This document shows, piece after piece, positions 42,828 to 53,762 of a stretch of DNA of 59,036 bases. The DNA comes from Bacilli bacterium (GTDB lineage: Bacteria > Bacillota_I > Bacilli_A > RF39 > UBA660). Within the stretch, counting starts at the first letter, position 1, and each line of letters begins with the position of its first letter. The notes beneath the pieces are model-generated. The model saw only the letters and a list, made by a program, of their open reading frames with translations. It ran no database searches and had not been told where the DNA came from. Both the position numbers and the translations under genes were made by a program. The stretch is from contig JAQVXV010000002.1 of assembly GCA_028708945.1 (NCBI GenBank), positions 54,284 to 113,319 on the forward strand. Reading direction: 5' to 3'.

Positions 42828-43727
42828 CTATACTTTTAAGTGTTTTTTAACAGCTCTCCAACTACCAAACATACCTACTAATATTCCAATACCTATCAAT
42901 ATAAATGATACTAAATATATAAATGGTGTTGGTTGTATAAATTGTAAGAATGGAGATATTTCCGAAAAATTAAAATTATCATAAAGAAATACATATCCAT
43001 AAGTTGTAAATATTACTGGTATAATCGATCCGATTACTCCTAAAAATAAACCTTCCAAGATAAAAGGAATCTTAATATTTATATTAGAAGCACCTACTAA
43101 TCTCATTATTTCTATCTCTGTTCTTCTTGAAAAAATAGTGATTTTTATAGTGTTTGATATCAAGAAAGCAGTTACTAATATTAATGCTATAACAGTACCT
43201 ATGCTAATCTTTTCAATAACATTAAATACATTTATTAATTTTTCAATTAATCCTTCTCCGTATTTAACAGCATCCACACCTGGAATCTCTTTTATTTTTT
43301 TAGCAACATCACCTATATGCGCTATTTCAGTTACCTTTACTTGAAAAGTTGGTTGTAATGGATTATCTTCAATATCCCACTCTTTCATTATATCTGACCA
43401 GGTTTCAGAAGAATCCATCATTTCGTTTGTAACATCTTGTTTTGATTGAAAAGAATAAGTTTCAATATAATTTAATTTATTTATTTCTTCTTCAACATTA
43501 TCGATTTCTTCTTGAGTTATTGAAACATCAAGGAAAGTTACAATGGTAACGTCTCCTTCTACTAATTCAGCAAAATTGTTAACATTTTCTGAAATAATAA
43601 CAGCAAGTGCTACAACCACTAAGGTAATTGTAATACAAGATATAGATGCTAAAGAAAGAGAAAAATTTCTAAACACACTTTTGAAGGAATCTCTTATATT
43701 TCCTCCTAAAATTCTAATGAACTTCAT
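42828..43727 (-). CDS. ftsX: Cell division protein FtsX
   Basis: The membrane subunit of FtsEX, which activates peptidoglycan hydrolases (CwlO in B. subtilis, where FtsEX also times sporulation entry). 299 residues; four membrane helices with the large extracytoplasmic loop after helix 1 (about 45-170) and the FtsX core NTIKITIFSRRTEIEIMRLVGAS. Overlaps ftsE by 14 bases. Confidence 0.95.
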   Translation of the reverse strand: MKFIRILGGNIRDSFKSVFRNFSLSLASISCITITLVVVALAVIISENVNNFAELVEGDVTIVTFLDVSITQEEIDNVEEEINKLNYIETYSFQSKQDVTNEMMDSSETWSDIMKEWDIEDNPLQPTFQVKVTEIAHIGDVAKKIKEIPGVDAVKYGEGLIEKLINVFNVIEKISIGTVIALILVTAFLISNTIKITIFSRRTEIEIMRLVGASNINIKIPFILEGLFLGVIGSIIPVIFTTYGYVFLYDNFNFSEISPFLQFIQPTPFIYLVSFILIGIGILVGMFGSWRAVKKHLKV

Positions 43728-44409
43728 TTACATATTCTCCTTCCGCATAGTCTTTTACCAATCTTCCAGCGTCTAAAAGAATAACTCTTTTTTTCATTGC
43801 TCTAACGATGTCAGTATCATGAGTTACCATTATAATAGTTGTTCCCAATTTATTAATTTGCTCTAATACTCTCATTATTTCCATACTTGTTACTTCGTCT
43901 AAATTTCCAGTTGGTTCATCACAGATTAACAATTTAGGGCCATTTACAATAGCTCTTGCTATTGCGACTCTTTGTTGTTCTCCACCAGATAATTGATTTG
44001 GAAAACTTTTAGCTTTGTTTTTAAGACCTACTAAATCTAATACTTTAATTACTTTTGAATGTATTTCATCTTTTGGTAATCCAAATATTTCTAGTGCAAA
44101 AGCTACATTTTCATAAACATCTTGTCTTGGTAACAATTTAAAATCTTGGAAGACAACTCCTATTTTTCTTCTAATCTTATATACTTTATTATTTTTTAAT
44201 TTTGTAACATCTAAACCACCAACAACGATACTTCCACTTGTTGGTTTTTCTTCGCGATATAAAGTTTTTATAAAAGTTGATTTCCCACAACCTGTCGAAC
44301 CAATAACAAAAACAAATTCGCCTTTTTTTATCGTTAAGGATAAATCATATAAAGCAGTTACTCCTGTTTTATATTTTTTATAAACGTTTTTTACTCTAAT
44401 TAGTTCCAA
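43714..44409 (-). CDS. ftsE: Cell division ATP-binding protein FtsE
   Basis: The ATPase partner of FtsX, 231 residues. Walker A GSTGCGKST, signature LSGGEQQRVAIARA, Walker B LLICDEPTGNLD and the H-loop MVTHD are intact. It starts with TTG (44407-44409) immediately after the prfB stop codon, with GGAGAG inside the end of prfB, which suggests coupling. Confidence 0.95.
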   Translation of the reverse strand: MELIRVKNVYKKYKTGVTALYDLSLTIKKGEFVFVIGSTGCGKSTFIKTLYREEKPTSGSIVVGGLDVTKLKNNKVYKIRRKIGVVFQDFKLLPRQDVYENVAFALEIFGLPKDEIHSKVIKVLDLVGLKNKAKSFPNQLSGGEQQRVAIARAIVNGPKLLICDEPTGNLDEVTSMEIMRVLEQINKLGTTIIMVTHDTDIVRAMKKRVILLDAGRLVKDYAEGEYVNEVH

Positions 44410-45517
44410 TTACATCTCTCCTTTATACTTCAAATAATCATTTATAAATATATCGATATCACCATCTAATACTTTTTGAACATTACCTGTTTCAGTATTA
44501 GTTCGATGATCTTTTACTAATGAATAAGGATGCATTGTATATGTCCTTATTTGACTACCAAAATTAATATCGAAATTATCACCTTTTATTTTTTGTAATT
44601 CATTATCCCTTTTTTCTAATTCAATTTGATAGAGTCTATTCTTTAATATTTCTAAAGCTTTTTCTTTATTTTGAATCTGGCTTCTTTCATTTTGACAAGT
44701 AACTACTATCTTAGTAGGAATATGAGTAATTCTAACTGCACTATCAGTGGTATTTACACTTTGACCACCAGCACCACTACTATGGTAGACATCTATTCTC
44801 AAATCATTTTCATTGATATTAATATCTATTTTAGTATTATCAAACAAAGGACTGATAGAAACTGAAGCAAAAGAAGTATGCCTTCTTGAATTTGAATCAA
44901 AAGGCGATATTCTAATTAATCTATGAACTCCTTTTTCGCTTTTTAAATTTCCAAAAGCATTATGTCCTTTTACTAAAATTGAAGTGCTTTTTATTCCTGT
45001 TTCTTCTCCATATTGAGTATCAATTACTTCATATTTAAAATTTCTTTTTACAAAAAATCTAGTATACATTCTAAATAACATATTGGCCCAATCACACGCC
45101 TCAGTACCACCAGCACCAGAATGAATTTCAAAAATTGCGTTTTCTTTATCATATTTATCATTTAACAAAACTTGAATTTCAATTTCGTTTATTTCTTTTT
45201 CAATATTTTCTATATCATCTTCTAATAACTTAAATGTTTCTTCATCAATTTCTGATTGTAATAAATCTATAATTTCTAAATTACTAATTATCTTTTTTTT
45301 TAATTGTTTATTTTGATCTAAAATATTTTTTAAATCATTTAACTCACTTATTATCGATTCACTTTTCTTTTTGTCGCCCCAAAAATCAGGTTTCAACATT
45401 TCTTCCTCGAGTTCTTTTATTTTTTTTTCTTTAAACTCAGGGTCAAAGCGACCTCCATAAATCGTCTGTTTTTTTATTAAAATTAGTATATGTATTACTT
45501 AGTTCATTTAATTCCAT
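44410..45517 (-). CDS. prfB: Peptide chain release factor 2 (programmed +1 frameshift)
   Basis: RF2 ends translation at UGA and UAA. Translation starts at ATG 45515-45517 (AGGTGAA upstream). It reads 24 codons to CTT at 45446-45448, meets an in-frame TGA (45443-45445), and must shift +1 to read GAC and continue to 44410, giving about 368 residues, the usual length. The main frame carries SGAGGQSVNTTDSAV with the GGQ catalytic motif. The order prfB-ftsE-ftsX matches B. subtilis. An open frame starting at 45399 is only the post-shift part of this gene. Confidence 0.96.
45443..45456 (-). other. RF2 programmed frameshift site
   Basis: Minus strand: GGAGGT (45451-45456), two bases, CTT (45446-45448), TGA (45443-45445), then C. 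This is the classical arrangement: the internal Shine-Dalgarno-like sequence pushes the ribosome at CTT-TGA into the +1 frame when RF2 is scarce, giving autoregulation. Confidence 0.95.
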
Positions 45518-45552
45518 ATATTCACCTATTTAATTATATCATTTTTTTAACC

Positions 45553-45582
45553 AAAAAAAAAGTGATTATTCTTGATAATCAC
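45553..45582 (-). terminator. Terminator after topA
   Basis: Minus strand: GTGATTAT, a five-base loop and ATAATCAC followed by nine Ts; it contains the topA stop codon. Confidence 0.85.
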
Positions 45583-47593
45583 AATTAATACATTTTGTTT
45601 TATCCTTCTTGTTAACTAACATACTATTACATTCAGGACATAATTTTCCAGTTGGTATATCCCAATAAGCTGTATTGCACTTTGGATAACTAGAACAGCC
45701 ATAGAAAACTTTTCCTTTACGACTTTTCTTTTCAACAATCATTCCATCACAATTAGGACATTTAATGATTTCTTTTATCTCTTTTTCATCTTGTTTAATA
45801 TATTTGCATTTTGGATAATTAGAACATCCTACAAATGCACCATATTTACCTTTTCTAATTACTAAAGGACTTCCACATGTTGGACAGTCATCACCAGTTT
45901 TGACAGCTTCTTTTTTTGGAATTTTTTCAAAAGCTTCTTTTACTGTTGGTTCAAATTTTTTATAAAATTTTTCTAACACATTATACCATACTGCATTTCC
46001 TTCACTAATTTTATCTAAATCTGTTTCCATTTTAGCAGTATATTCAACATTTATTATTTGACTAAAACTTTCTTGTAATTTTTCTGTAATTTCAACACCA
46101 ATTGCTGTTGGAATAAATTTTTTGTCGATTATTTCTACATATCCTCTTGATTTTAAAGTATCCATAGTCTTAGCATATGTAGACGGTCTTCCGATTCCTA
46201 ATTCTTCCATTTCTTTAATTAATTTTGCTTCTGTGTATCTTGCAGGTGGTTTTGTAAAATGTTGTTCTCTTTCGATATCATTTGATATTAATATTTGTGA
46301 ATTATAATTTTTAAAGTCTGGTAATATCTTTTCTAAGGTATCTTCATATTCACTGAATACTTTTAAATATCCATCGAAGATAATTATTTGACCAGTTACT
46401 TTAAATTGATAATTATTATTATCTAATATTACTGTCGTATTTTCAGTTTTAGCATCTTTCATTAAACTTGCTAAAGCTCTAAAATAAATCATTTGATACA
46501 ATTTATATTCATCATTTGATAAAAATGGTTTTACCTTTTCTGGTGTTCTATTTATATCGGTAGGTCTTATTGCCTCATGAGCATCTTGAACACTTTCTTT
46601 TTTCTTAGATTTTTTAACATTTCCAATATATTCTTTACCATATTTTTTTTCAATGAAATTATAAGTTGCACCTATAAATTCATTTGATAACCTTATCGAA
46701 TCAGTACGCATATAAGTAATTAAACCTGCTGTTTCATTTGCTAACTCGATTCCTTCATATAATTTTTGCGCTATTGACATTGTCTTTTTAGCATTAAAAT
46801 TTAAACGATTAGAAGCATCTTGTTGTAATGTACTTGTTATATAAGGAAACTTTGATTTTTTGTTCTTTAATTTTTTATCGACACTTTCAATTCTAAAAGA
46901 ATTTGATAATGATGACAATATTTTATCTGCTTCTAACTCTGAATGTATTTCTATATCTTTATGATTATAGTTAAATAATTCAGCATCAAAATCAGTAAAT
47001 TTTGCAGTTATAGTCCAATATTCTTCTTGAATAAAAGCTTCAATTTCTTTTTCTTTATCAACAACTAATTTAAGTGCTACACTTTGAACTCTTCCAGCGC
47101 TAGTACCATCAGTTTTTGATTGAATTAATTTGCTCAAACGAAAGCCAATAATACGATCTAATATTCGTCTTGTCTCTTGACTATTTACTAAATTTTGATC
47201 AATTTTTCTTGAACTTTTAAAAGCTTCTAAAACAGCATTTTTAGTTATTTCATTAAAAACTACTCTTTCATATTTTTTTTCATCTATTCCTAAAGCATCA
47301 TATAAATGCCAACTAATAGCTTCACCTTCACGGTCTGGGTCAGTTGCTAAGTAAACAAAATCAGAGTTTTTTACTTCTTTTTTTAATTCAGTAACTATTT
47401 TATCTTTACCCTTAATTGTTACATAATCTGGTTTGAATTCGTTTTCAACATCTACTCCAAATCCAAATTTTCCTTTAGTTGATAAATCTCTAATATGTCC
47501 TTTACTAGAAACAACCTTATAGTCCTTGCCAAGGTATTTCTCAATAGTATGACTTTTACTAGGGGATTCGACAATAACTAGATTCTTAGACAT
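45566..47593 (-). CDS. topA: DNA topoisomerase I
   Basis: A type IA topoisomerase relaxing negative supercoils, 675 residues. Toprim domain (NLVIVESPSKSHTIEKYL, then DPDREGEAI), the active-site tyrosine region GLITYMRTDS, and three C-terminal zinc-binding modules with C-x2-C pairs (CPTC, CPNC, CPEC). The promoter is at 47616-47644. Confidence 0.96.
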   Translation of the reverse strand: MSKNLVIVESPSKSHTIEKYLGKDYKVVSSKGHIRDLSTKGKFGFGVDVENEFKPDYVTIKGKDKIVTELKKEVKNSDFVYLATDPDREGEAISWHLYDALGIDEKKYERVVFNEITKNAVLEAFKSSRKIDQNLVNSQETRRILDRIIGFRLSKLIQSKTDGTSAGRVQSVALKLVVDKEKEIEAFIQEEYWTITAKFTDFDAELFNYNHKDIEIHSELEADKILSSLSNSFRIESVDKKLKNKKSKFPYITSTLQQDASNRLNFNAKKTMSIAQKLYEGIELANETAGLITYMRTDSIRLSNEFIGATYNFIEKKYGKEYIGNVKKSKKKESVQDAHEAIRPTDINRTPEKVKPFLSNDEYKLYQMIYFRALASLMKDAKTENTTVILDNNNYQFKVTGQIIIFDGYLKVFSEYEDTLEKILPDFKNYNSQILISNDIEREQHFTKPPARYTEAKLIKEMEELGIGRPSTYAKTMDTLKSRGYVEIIDKKFIPTAIGVEITEKLQESFSQIINVEYTAKMETDLDKISEGNAVWYNVLEKFYKKFEPTVKEAFEKIPKKEAVKTGDDCPTCGSPLVIRKGKYGAFVGCSNYPKCKYIKQDEKEIKEIIKCPNCDGMIVEKKSRKGKVFYGCSSYPKCNTAYWDIPTGKLCPECNSMLVNKKDKTKCINCDYQE

Positions 47594-47615
47594 AATTCAC
47601 TTCCTTTGCAATATA

Positions 47616-47644
47616 TTTATACACTATTATTTTATCATTGTCAA
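47616..47644 (-). promoter_or_regulatory. SigA-type promoter for topA
   Basis: Minus strand: TTGACA (47639-47644), a 17-base spacer and TATAAA (47616-47621), about 20 bases upstream of the ribosome binding site. Confidence 0.75.
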
Positions 47645-47646
47645 CA

Positions 47647-47934
47647 TTAATAATCTACTCTCTCTATACTATTATACCTTTTAATTCTATCTTTTTTTAA
47701 TTGTTTTTTACTTGTTATATCTGCTTTAAAGTAAGCACATTTTATCTTTTTTTTACTTACATTCAATATTCTAGATAACTTTAATATTCTCTTATAAACA
47801 TATTTTTTATCGGCTGTTTTTAACAAATTAATTAGATTTTCGTCAAAGATATTTAAAGACTCAAAAAAGATATTATAAAAATATTTTTCTTGCTCAAAAA
47901 CCTCATAATTTAAGTCAGTTAGATACTTGTCCAT
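47647..47934 (-). CDS. Small basic protein of unknown function
   Basis: A 95-residue, lysine-rich helical protein without signal peptide or membrane helix. I do not recognise it. The start is the ATG at 47932-47934 with GGGTGAT before it; a TTG twelve bases upstream is an alternative. The stop codon lies three bases from the topA -35 box, and the gene is divergent from the FemABX gene. Confidence 0.6.
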   Translation of the reverse strand: MDKYLTDLNYEVFEQEKYFYNIFFESLNIFDENLINLLKTADKKYVYKRILKLSRILNVSKKKIKCAYFKADITSKKQLKKDRIKRYNSIERVDY

Positions 47935-47995
47935 ATGATCACCCAATACAATAATATTTAAAACACTTATATTTATGTTTAAAAAATCAAAATAG

Positions 47996-48023
47996 TTACA
48001 AAAATTGATTATTATGTTATAAT
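47996..48023 (+). promoter_or_regulatory. Promoter for the FemABX gene
   Basis: TTACAA (47996-48001), a 16-base spacer and TATAAT (48018-48023), with an extended TG motif before the -10 box. Confidence 0.6.
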
Positions 48024-48049
48024 ATAGTAGTTCTAAAGGAGGATGTTTT

Positions 48050-49315
48050 ATGCAACTACGTGAATTAACTGAATTAGAATTTAACGAGTTTGTGAATCAA
48101 TTTTCAAATTTTTCTATTTATCAAACTAAAGAATATGGTAGCATTATGAATCAAGAAAAATGTACTTCGGTATATGTTGGATTGATCGAAGAATCAAGAA
48201 TAGTTGCTGCTTCTTTATTGATTATAAGAAAAATAAATGGATTTAAATATGCATCCGCACCTCGTGGTTTTTTGATTGATTATACAAATTTTCAATTATT
48301 ATCAGAATTTACAAAGCAAGTAAAAAAGTATTTGAAAAATCAAGATGTTGTTGCTATAAAAATCAGTCCAATGGTTTTAAGAAAAAAAATGGATAAAGAA
48401 GGAAATATTCTTTATAGTAATCCAGACTTTGATAAGATATTTGAATATTTAAAAAAATTAGAATATTATCACTTTGGCTTCAATAATTACTTTGAAGGTG
48501 ATAAACCTAGGTATGAGGCTAATATAAATTTAAAGGATAGAAACGTAAACGATCTTTTCAATTCAATTGATAAAAAATATCGAACAAAAATAAGAAGTTC
48601 TTTAAAAAAAGGTGTTAAGATATATAAAGGTACAGAAGAACATGTAAATTATATTTATGAACACAGCAAAAATAAGTATTTAAGAAATCCTAAATTTTAC
48701 AATAATACTTATAATGAGTTTAATGAAAATGGAAAAGTTGATTTTTTCTATGCTAAATTAGATACAAAAAACTATCTAGAATATTGTAGAAATTCATTTG
48801 AACAACAAGATGAAGTAATGATGAAATTAAACGATGAGTTAATGAATGGAAAAAAGATAAACAAGTCTGATTTGATAAATAGAAAAATGATTGAAGATAA
48901 TAGATTAGAAACCACTAAAAAAGAATTAGTGTCTGCTACGGAACTATTAAAAAATAGTCCAGGAGGAGTTCCTGTAGCGTCAATTATAACCATTAAACAT
49001 AAAAAAGATGTCTTTGTTATGATGGACGGTTTCGATCAGAAACTTAAACATATAAATGCCAAACACTTATTATTATGGTCTTTAATTGCTAAATATTCAG
49101 AAGAAGGTTATGAGAATTTCAATTTAGGAGGCATTCCGGGGATTAAAACTAATAATCCTAAATACAATGGATTAAAAGAATTTAAATTGAATTTTGAGCC
49201 CTATATTAATGAATATATTGGTGATTTAGAATTAATAACTAATAGCACCCTATATTTTGCATTTAAACAAGCTAAAGCAATAAGTAAAATATTTGATAAA
49301 AAGGATAATATTTAG
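48050..49315 (+). CDS. FemABX family peptidoglycan bridge aminoacyltransferase
   Basis: Transfers amino acids from tRNA onto lipid II stem peptides to build interpeptide bridges. The 421-residue product has two GNAT-like halves (FSIYQTKEYGSIM near the start; a C-terminal NLGGIPG segment) and a coiled-coil insertion between them (about 245-300), typical of FemA/FemX. This predicts a cross-bridge in the cell wall; which amino acid is added cannot be read. Strong ribosome binding site AAAGGAGG. Confidence 0.9.
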   Translation: MQLRELTELEFNEFVNQFSNFSIYQTKEYGSIMNQEKCTSVYVGLIEESRIVAASLLIIRKINGFKYASAPRGFLIDYTNFQLLSEFTKQVKKYLKNQDVVAIKISPMVLRKKMDKEGNILYSNPDFDKIFEYLKKLEYYHFGFNNYFEGDKPRYEANINLKDRNVNDLFNSIDKKYRTKIRSSLKKGVKIYKGTEEHVNYIYEHSKNKYLRNPKFYNNTYNEFNENGKVDFFYAKLDTKNYLEYCRNSFEQQDEVMMKLNDELMNGKKINKSDLINRKMIEDNRLETTKKELVSATELLKNSPGGVPVASIITIKHKKDVFVMMDGFDQKLKHINAKHLLLWSLIAKYSEEGYENFNLGGIPGIKTNNPKYNGLKEFKLNFEPYINEYIGDLELITNSTLYFAFKQAKAISKIFDKKDNI

Positions 49316-49327
49316 TTATCCTTTTTT
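49301..49327 (+). terminator. Terminator after the FemABX gene
   Basis: AAGGATAA, a seven-base loop and TTATCCTT followed by Ts. The stop codon lies in the loop. Confidence 0.85.
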
Positions 49328-49334
49328 ATATAAA

Positions 49335-49358
49335 AAAAACAAGATTATTCTTGTTTTT
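49335..49358 (-). terminator. Terminator after tuf
   Basis: Minus strand: AAAAACAAG, a six-base loop and CTTGTTTTT with more Ts. It closes the str operon. Confidence 0.82.
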
Positions 49359-49372
49359 ATTTTATTTCATTA

Positions 49373-50557
49373 TTATTTAATAATTTCTGAAACGTTACCA
49401 GCACCAACTGTTCTACCACCTTCACGAATCGAGAACTTAGTTCCATTTTCGATAGCGATAGGAGCAATTAATTCTACTGTCATATCAACACTGTCTCCAG
49501 GCATAACCATTTCTACCCCTGCAGGTAATTCAATTACACCAGTAACATCTGTTGTTCTGAAATAGAATTGTGGACGGTAATTTGAGAAGAATGGAGTATG
49601 ACGTCCGCCTTCTTCTTTACTAAGAACATAAACTTGTGCTTTAAACTTCAAATGAGGTGTTACTGAACCTGGTTTTGCTAATACTTGACCACGTTCTACA
49701 TCCTCACGAGAAACACCACGTAATAATATTCCGGCATTGTCTCCTGCTTCAGCAAAGTCTAATTGTTTACGGAACATTTCAATTCCTGTAACAACTGTTT
49801 TCTTAGTTGGTTTAATTCCAACAATCTCTACTTCATCGTTCAATTTTAATTGACCACGTTCCACACGTCCTGTAACAACAGTTCCACGACCTGTGATTGT
49901 AAATACGTCTTCAATTGGCATTAAGAATGGTTTATCAGTATCTCTAACAGGGTTTTCAATCCATGAATCTACAGCATCCATTAAAGAAATTATAATTTCT
50001 TCATATTTTGCATCTCCCTCAAGAGCTTTTAAAGCTGATCCACGGATAATTGGAGTATTGTCTCCATCAAATCCATATTCAGTTAATAATTCACGAATTT
50101 CCATTTCTACTAAGTCTAATAATTCTTCATCATCTACCATGTCGCATTTATTCATAAATACAACCATACGAGGAACTCCAACTTGACGAGATAATAAGAT
50201 ATGTTCGCGAGTTTGTGCCATAACACCATCTGTAGAAGCAATAACTAGGATTGCTCCGTCCATTTGTGCAGCACCAGTAATCATGTTTTTAACATAGTCA
50301 GCATGGCCTGGGCAGTCAACGTGTGCATAGTGTCTCTTATCTGTTTGATATTCAACATGCGAAGTATTAATTGTAATACCACGTTCTCTTTCTTCAGGTG
50401 CTTTATCTATATTAGTATAATCAACATAATCTGCTAATCCTTTCTTAGATAAAACATTTGTAATTGCTGCTGTTAAAGTTGTTTTTCCATGATCTACGTG
50501 TCCAATTGTTCCAATATTGATATGTGGTTTTGAACGATCAAATTTTTGTTTTCCCAT
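49373..50557 (-). CDS. tuf: Elongation factor Tu
   Basis: Delivers aminoacyl-tRNA to the ribosome. 394 residues with G1 GHVDHGKT, the switch I segment [20 protein letters not shown] and NKCD, and both barrel domains. Ends the rpsL-rpsG-fusA-tuf operon. The 67-base gap to fusA is AT-rich and might hold an extra promoter, but no convincing pair of boxes is visible. Confidence 0.98.
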   Translation of the reverse strand: MGKQKFDRSKPHINIGTIGHVDHGKTTLTAAITNVLSKKGLADYVDYTNIDKAPEERERGITINTSHVEYQTDKRHYAHVDCPGHADYVKNMITGAAQMDGAILVIASTDGVMAQTREHILLSRQVGVPRMVVFMNKCDMVDDEELLDLVEMEIRELLTEYGFDGDNTPIIRGSALKALEGDAKYEEIIISLMDAVDSWIENPVRDTDKPFLMPIEDVFTITGRGTVVTGRVERGQLKLNDEVEIVGIKPTKKTVVTGIEMFRKQLDFAEAGDNAGILLRGVSREDVERGQVLAKPGSVTPHLKFKAQVYVLSKEEGGRHTPFFSNYRPQFYFRTTDVTGVIELPAGVEMVMPGDSVDMTVELIAPIAIENGTKFSIREGGRTVGAGNVSEIIK

Positions 50558-50624
50558 AATTTTCCTCCTTATTAAGTTTCTATTATATTTTATAATATTA
50601 CGAGTAAATAATCAAGTGGTTTTA

Positions 50625-52697
50625 TTAATTTCCACCATTTTTCTTAATTATATCTTCGCTAATATTCTTTGGTACTTCGTCGTAATGATCAAATACCATA
50701 GTGAAATTTCCACGTCCTTGAGTATTAGATCTTAAGCTTGTCGCATATCCGAACATTTCTGCTAAAGGAACCATTGCATTGATTGCTAATAAGTTTCCTC
50801 TATTTTCTTGTCCTAATGGACGACCACGACGAGATGTAATATCTCCCATAACATTACCTAAATATTCATCTGGTACAACCACTTGTACTTTCATGATTGG
50901 TTCAAGTAATACTGGTTTACATTTATTTTTAGCTTCTTTTAAAGCCATTGATGCAGCTATTTTGAAAGCCATTTCTGAAGAGTCAACATCGTGGTATGAA
51001 CCATCGAATAATGTTGCTTTTACGTCTATCATTTGATATCCTGCTAAAATTCCTGTCTTCAGTGCTTCTTGTAAGCCTTTATCAGTAACTGGAATATATT
51101 CTCTTGGAACTGTTCCACCGACTATTGCATCTACAAATTCATAACCTTTATCTGGATTAGGTTCAAATTTTACCCATACGTGACCATATTGTCCACGACC
51201 ACCAGATTGTTTAATATATTTACCTTCACATTCACCAAGTTGTGTTAATGTTTCACGGTATGAAACTTGAGGTTTTCCAATATTAGCTTCAACATTGAAT
51301 TCCCTTCTCATTCTATCAACAATAATATCTAGATGTAATTCACCCATACCGGCAATTATTGTTTGACCTGTTTCATAATTAGTGCTTGCTCTGAAAGTTG
51401 GATCTTCCTCTGCTAACTTTTGTAATGCTAAAGCCATTTTATCTTGATCAGCTTTCGATTTTGGTTCTACTGCTAATTCGATAACTGGTTCTGGAAATAC
51501 CATTGATTCTAAAATACAAGGTTTCTTTTCATCACATAAAGTATCTCCTGTTGTTGTATTTTTAAGTCCTACTGCTGCTGCTATTTCGCCTGCATAAACT
51601 TCTGTTATTTCAATACGAGTATTAGCATGCATTTGTAGAATTCTACCAATTCTTTCTTTTGTGTCTTTAGTAGCATTTAATACATATGATCCACTGTTTA
51701 ATTTACCTGAGTAAACACGGAAAAACGTTAATCTTCCTACAAAAGGATCTGTCATTACTTTAAATGCTAATGCACTAAATGGTTCTGCATCATCAGGATG
51801 TCTTACAATTTCTTTACCATTTAAATCTACACCTTCAATCGAAGCGATATCAGTAGGAGATGGCATATAATCTAAAACTGCATCTAATGCAAATTTAATA
51901 CATTTATTTCCTAATGCCGTTCCACACAACACTGGGAAAAATTCTACTGCTAATGTACCTTTTCTAATACATTTTTTGATATCTTCAACGGATAATTCCT
52001 CACCGTCTAAATATCTCATCATTACTTCATCATCATATTCTACTACTGCCTCAATTAATTCGTTACGTTTTGTTTGAACGATATTAACTAAATCAGCTGG
52101 AATTTCTATTATTTCAAAATTTTCATCTTGAGTGCCGTCATATTTGTATGCTGTATTTGTAATTAAATCTACTATTCCAACAAACTCGCTTTCAGCACCT
52201 ATTGGCCAAACAATCGGTTTAGCATTTACGCCTAAACGACTATCAATTGTCTCTAAACTATATGCAAAGTTAGCACCCATCTTATCCATTTTATTACAAA
52301 ATATCATACGAGGTACTTTAAACTCAGTTGCTTGACGCCAAACAGTCTCAGTTTGTGGTTCTACTCCAGCTTGTGCATCTAATAATGCAATTGCACCATC
52401 TAATACGCGCAAACTTCTTGAAACTTCTACTGTAAAGTCTACGTGCCCTGGAGTATCGATTATGTTTAATCTATGCCCCTTCCAATAGGCCGTAGTTGCT
52501 GCAGAAGTTATAGTTATACCACGCTCTTGTTCTTGTTCCATCCAATCCATTTGTGAAGCTCCATCATGAGTTTCTCCAATTTTATGGATTTTTTTAGTAT
52601 GAAAAAGAACTCTTTCTGTGAATGTTGTTTTCCCAGCATCAATGTGAGCCATAATTCCAATATTGCGATATAAGTTTAAACTATATTCACGAGCCAT
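50625..52697 (-). CDS. fusA: Elongation factor G
   Basis: Translocase of the ribosome, 690 residues. G1 [28 protein letters not shown] and NKMD in the G domain, followed by domains II-V of normal length ([12 protein letters not shown] in domain IV). 18 bases after rpsG. Confidence 0.98.
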   Translation of the reverse strand: MAREYSLNLYRNIGIMAHIDAGKTTFTERVLFHTKKIHKIGETHDGASQMDWMEQEQERGITITSAATTAYWKGHRLNIIDTPGHVDFTVEVSRSLRVLDGAIALLDAQAGVEPQTETVWRQATEFKVPRMIFCNKMDKMGANFAYSLETIDSRLGVNAKPIVWPIGAESEFVGIVDLITNTAYKYDGTQDENFEIIEIPADLVNIVQTKRNELIEAVVEYDDEVMMRYLDGEELSVEDIKKCIRKGTLAVEFFPVLCGTALGNKCIKFALDAVLDYMPSPTDIASIEGVDLNGKEIVRHPDDAEPFSALAFKVMTDPFVGRLTFFRVYSGKLNSGSYVLNATKDTKERIGRILQMHANTRIEITEVYAGEIAAAVGLKNTTTGDTLCDEKKPCILESMVFPEPVIELAVEPKSKADQDKMALALQKLAEEDPTFRASTNYETGQTIIAGMGELHLDIIVDRMRREFNVEANIGKPQVSYRETLTQLGECEGKYIKQSGGRGQYGHVWVKFEPNPDKGYEFVDAIVGGTVPREYIPVTDKGLQEALKTGILAGYQMIDVKATLFDGSYHDVDSSEMAFKIAASMALKEAKNKCKPVLLEPIMKVQVVVPDEYLGNVMGDITSRRGRPLGQENRGNLLAINAMVPLAEMFGYATSLRSNTQGRGNFTMVFDHYDEVPKNISEDIIKKNGGN

Positions 52698-52715
52698 ATA
52701 CTATTTTCCTTCCTA

Positions 52716-53183
52716 TTACCAACGATAATGTGCAAAAGCCTTATTTGCTTCCGCCATTCTGTGGGTATCTTCACGTTTCTTAACTGCTGCTCCAATTCCG
52801 TTTGAAGCATCAATTAGTTCATTTGCCAAATTTTCAGCCATAGAATGTGCATTTCTAAGTCTTGCATATTGAACTAACCAACGTAATCCTAATGCTTGAC
52901 TACGCTCTTCTTTTACTTCTACTGGTACTTGATAATTAGCTCCACCAACTCTTCTAGATTTGATTTCTAAAGCTGGTTTAATATTTTCTAAAGCTTTATC
53001 AAAAATCTCTACTGGATCTTGATTAGTTTTTTCTTTTACTATATTAAATGCATCATATAAGATAGTTTGCGCTACACCTTTTTTTCCATCTATCATAATT
53101 CTGTTTACTAATTTAGTAACAATTTTAGACTTATATAGTGGATCTGGTAGAACATCTCTTTTTACCGCTTGTCTTTTTCGCAT
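52716..53183 (-). CDS. rpsG: 30S ribosomal protein S7
   Basis: A 155-residue primary 16S rRNA-binding protein: [20 protein letters not shown] near the start and [19 protein letters not shown] end. It lies 15 bases after rpsL in the str operon; S7 is the usual translational autoregulator of this operon in enterobacteria, but no such site was sought here. Confidence 0.97.
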   Translation of the reverse strand: MRKRQAVKRDVLPDPLYKSKIVTKLVNRIMIDGKKGVAQTILYDAFNIVKEKTNQDPVEIFDKALENIKPALEIKSRRVGGANYQVPVEVKEERSQALGLRWLVQYARLRNAHSMAENLANELIDASNGIGAAVKKREDTHRMAEANKAFAHYRW

Positions 53184-53198
53184 TTTTTTCCTCCTTTA

Positions 53199-53618
53199 CT
53201 ATTTTTTTACTTTAGGCCTTTTTGCTCCATATTTTGATCTTCCTTGACGACGATTCTCAACACCTTGAGTATCTAAAGAACCACGTACAACATGATATCT
53301 AACACCGATCAAGTCTTTTACACGTCCACCACGTAGTAAAACTACGCTGTGTTCTTGTAAGTTATGTCCTTCTCCAGGAATATATGCAGTAACTTCTATT
53401 CCGTTACTTAATCTTACACGAGCATATTTTCTTAAAGCTGAGTTTGGTTTCTTTGGTGCCATGGTTCCAACACGTGTACATACCCCTCTTTTTTGTGGTG
53501 AGTTTAATTCAGTTTCTTTTTTCTTTCTACTGTTATACCCTATCCCTAAAACTGGAGATTTACTTTTTCTTGCTTTGTCTTTTCTTCTGTTTCTAACTAA
53601 CTGGTTAATTGTTGGCAT
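53199..53618 (-). CDS. rpsL: 30S ribosomal protein S12
   Basis: A 139-residue decoding-centre protein. [14 protein letters not shown] opens the protein. It carries the Firmicutes-type insertion before [14 protein letters not shown] and the wild-type [10 protein letters not shown], a form normally associated with streptomycin sensitivity. ATG 53616-53618 is used, with GAGGAGG upstream. Confidence 0.97.
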   Translation of the reverse strand: MPTINQLVRNRRKDKARKSKSPVLGIGYNSRKKKETELNSPQKRGVCTRVGTMAPKKPNSALRKYARVRLSNGIEVTAYIPGEGHNLQEHSVVLLRGGRVKDLIGVRYHVVRGSLDTQGVENRRQGRSKYGAKRPKVKK

Positions 53619-53714
53619 ATATAGTTTCCTCCTCTCATTACACACATCCAGGTGTTTGTTTTGAAATTTTAATATAAGATTTACATAGTAAACCTTAAAA
53701 TTAAACGCAATAAC

Positions 53715-53744
53715 ATAATATCATTTTTCAATTATGTTTGTCAA
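53715..53744 (-). promoter_or_regulatory. Promoter of the str operon
   Basis: Minus strand: perfect TTGACA (53739-53744), an 18-base spacer and TATTAT (53715-53720), with an upstream TG. A leader of about 90 bases separates it from rpsL. Confidence 0.75.
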
Positions 53745-53762
53745 TCATTTTTTAACTTTTTT

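Noticed and set aside
44410..45399. A shorter RF2 reading frame starting at ATG 45399.
   Set aside because: The N-terminus is encoded upstream in another frame joined by the programmed frameshift at 45443-45448.
49293..50186. Plus-strand open frames inside tuf.
   Set aside because: tuf on the minus strand is unmistakable and the plus frames are shadows with no ribosome binding site.
50558..50624. A separate tuf promoter in the fusA-tuf gap.
   Set aside because: TATAAT-like boxes exist, but no -35 element lies at a proper distance; the DNA is simply AT-rich.
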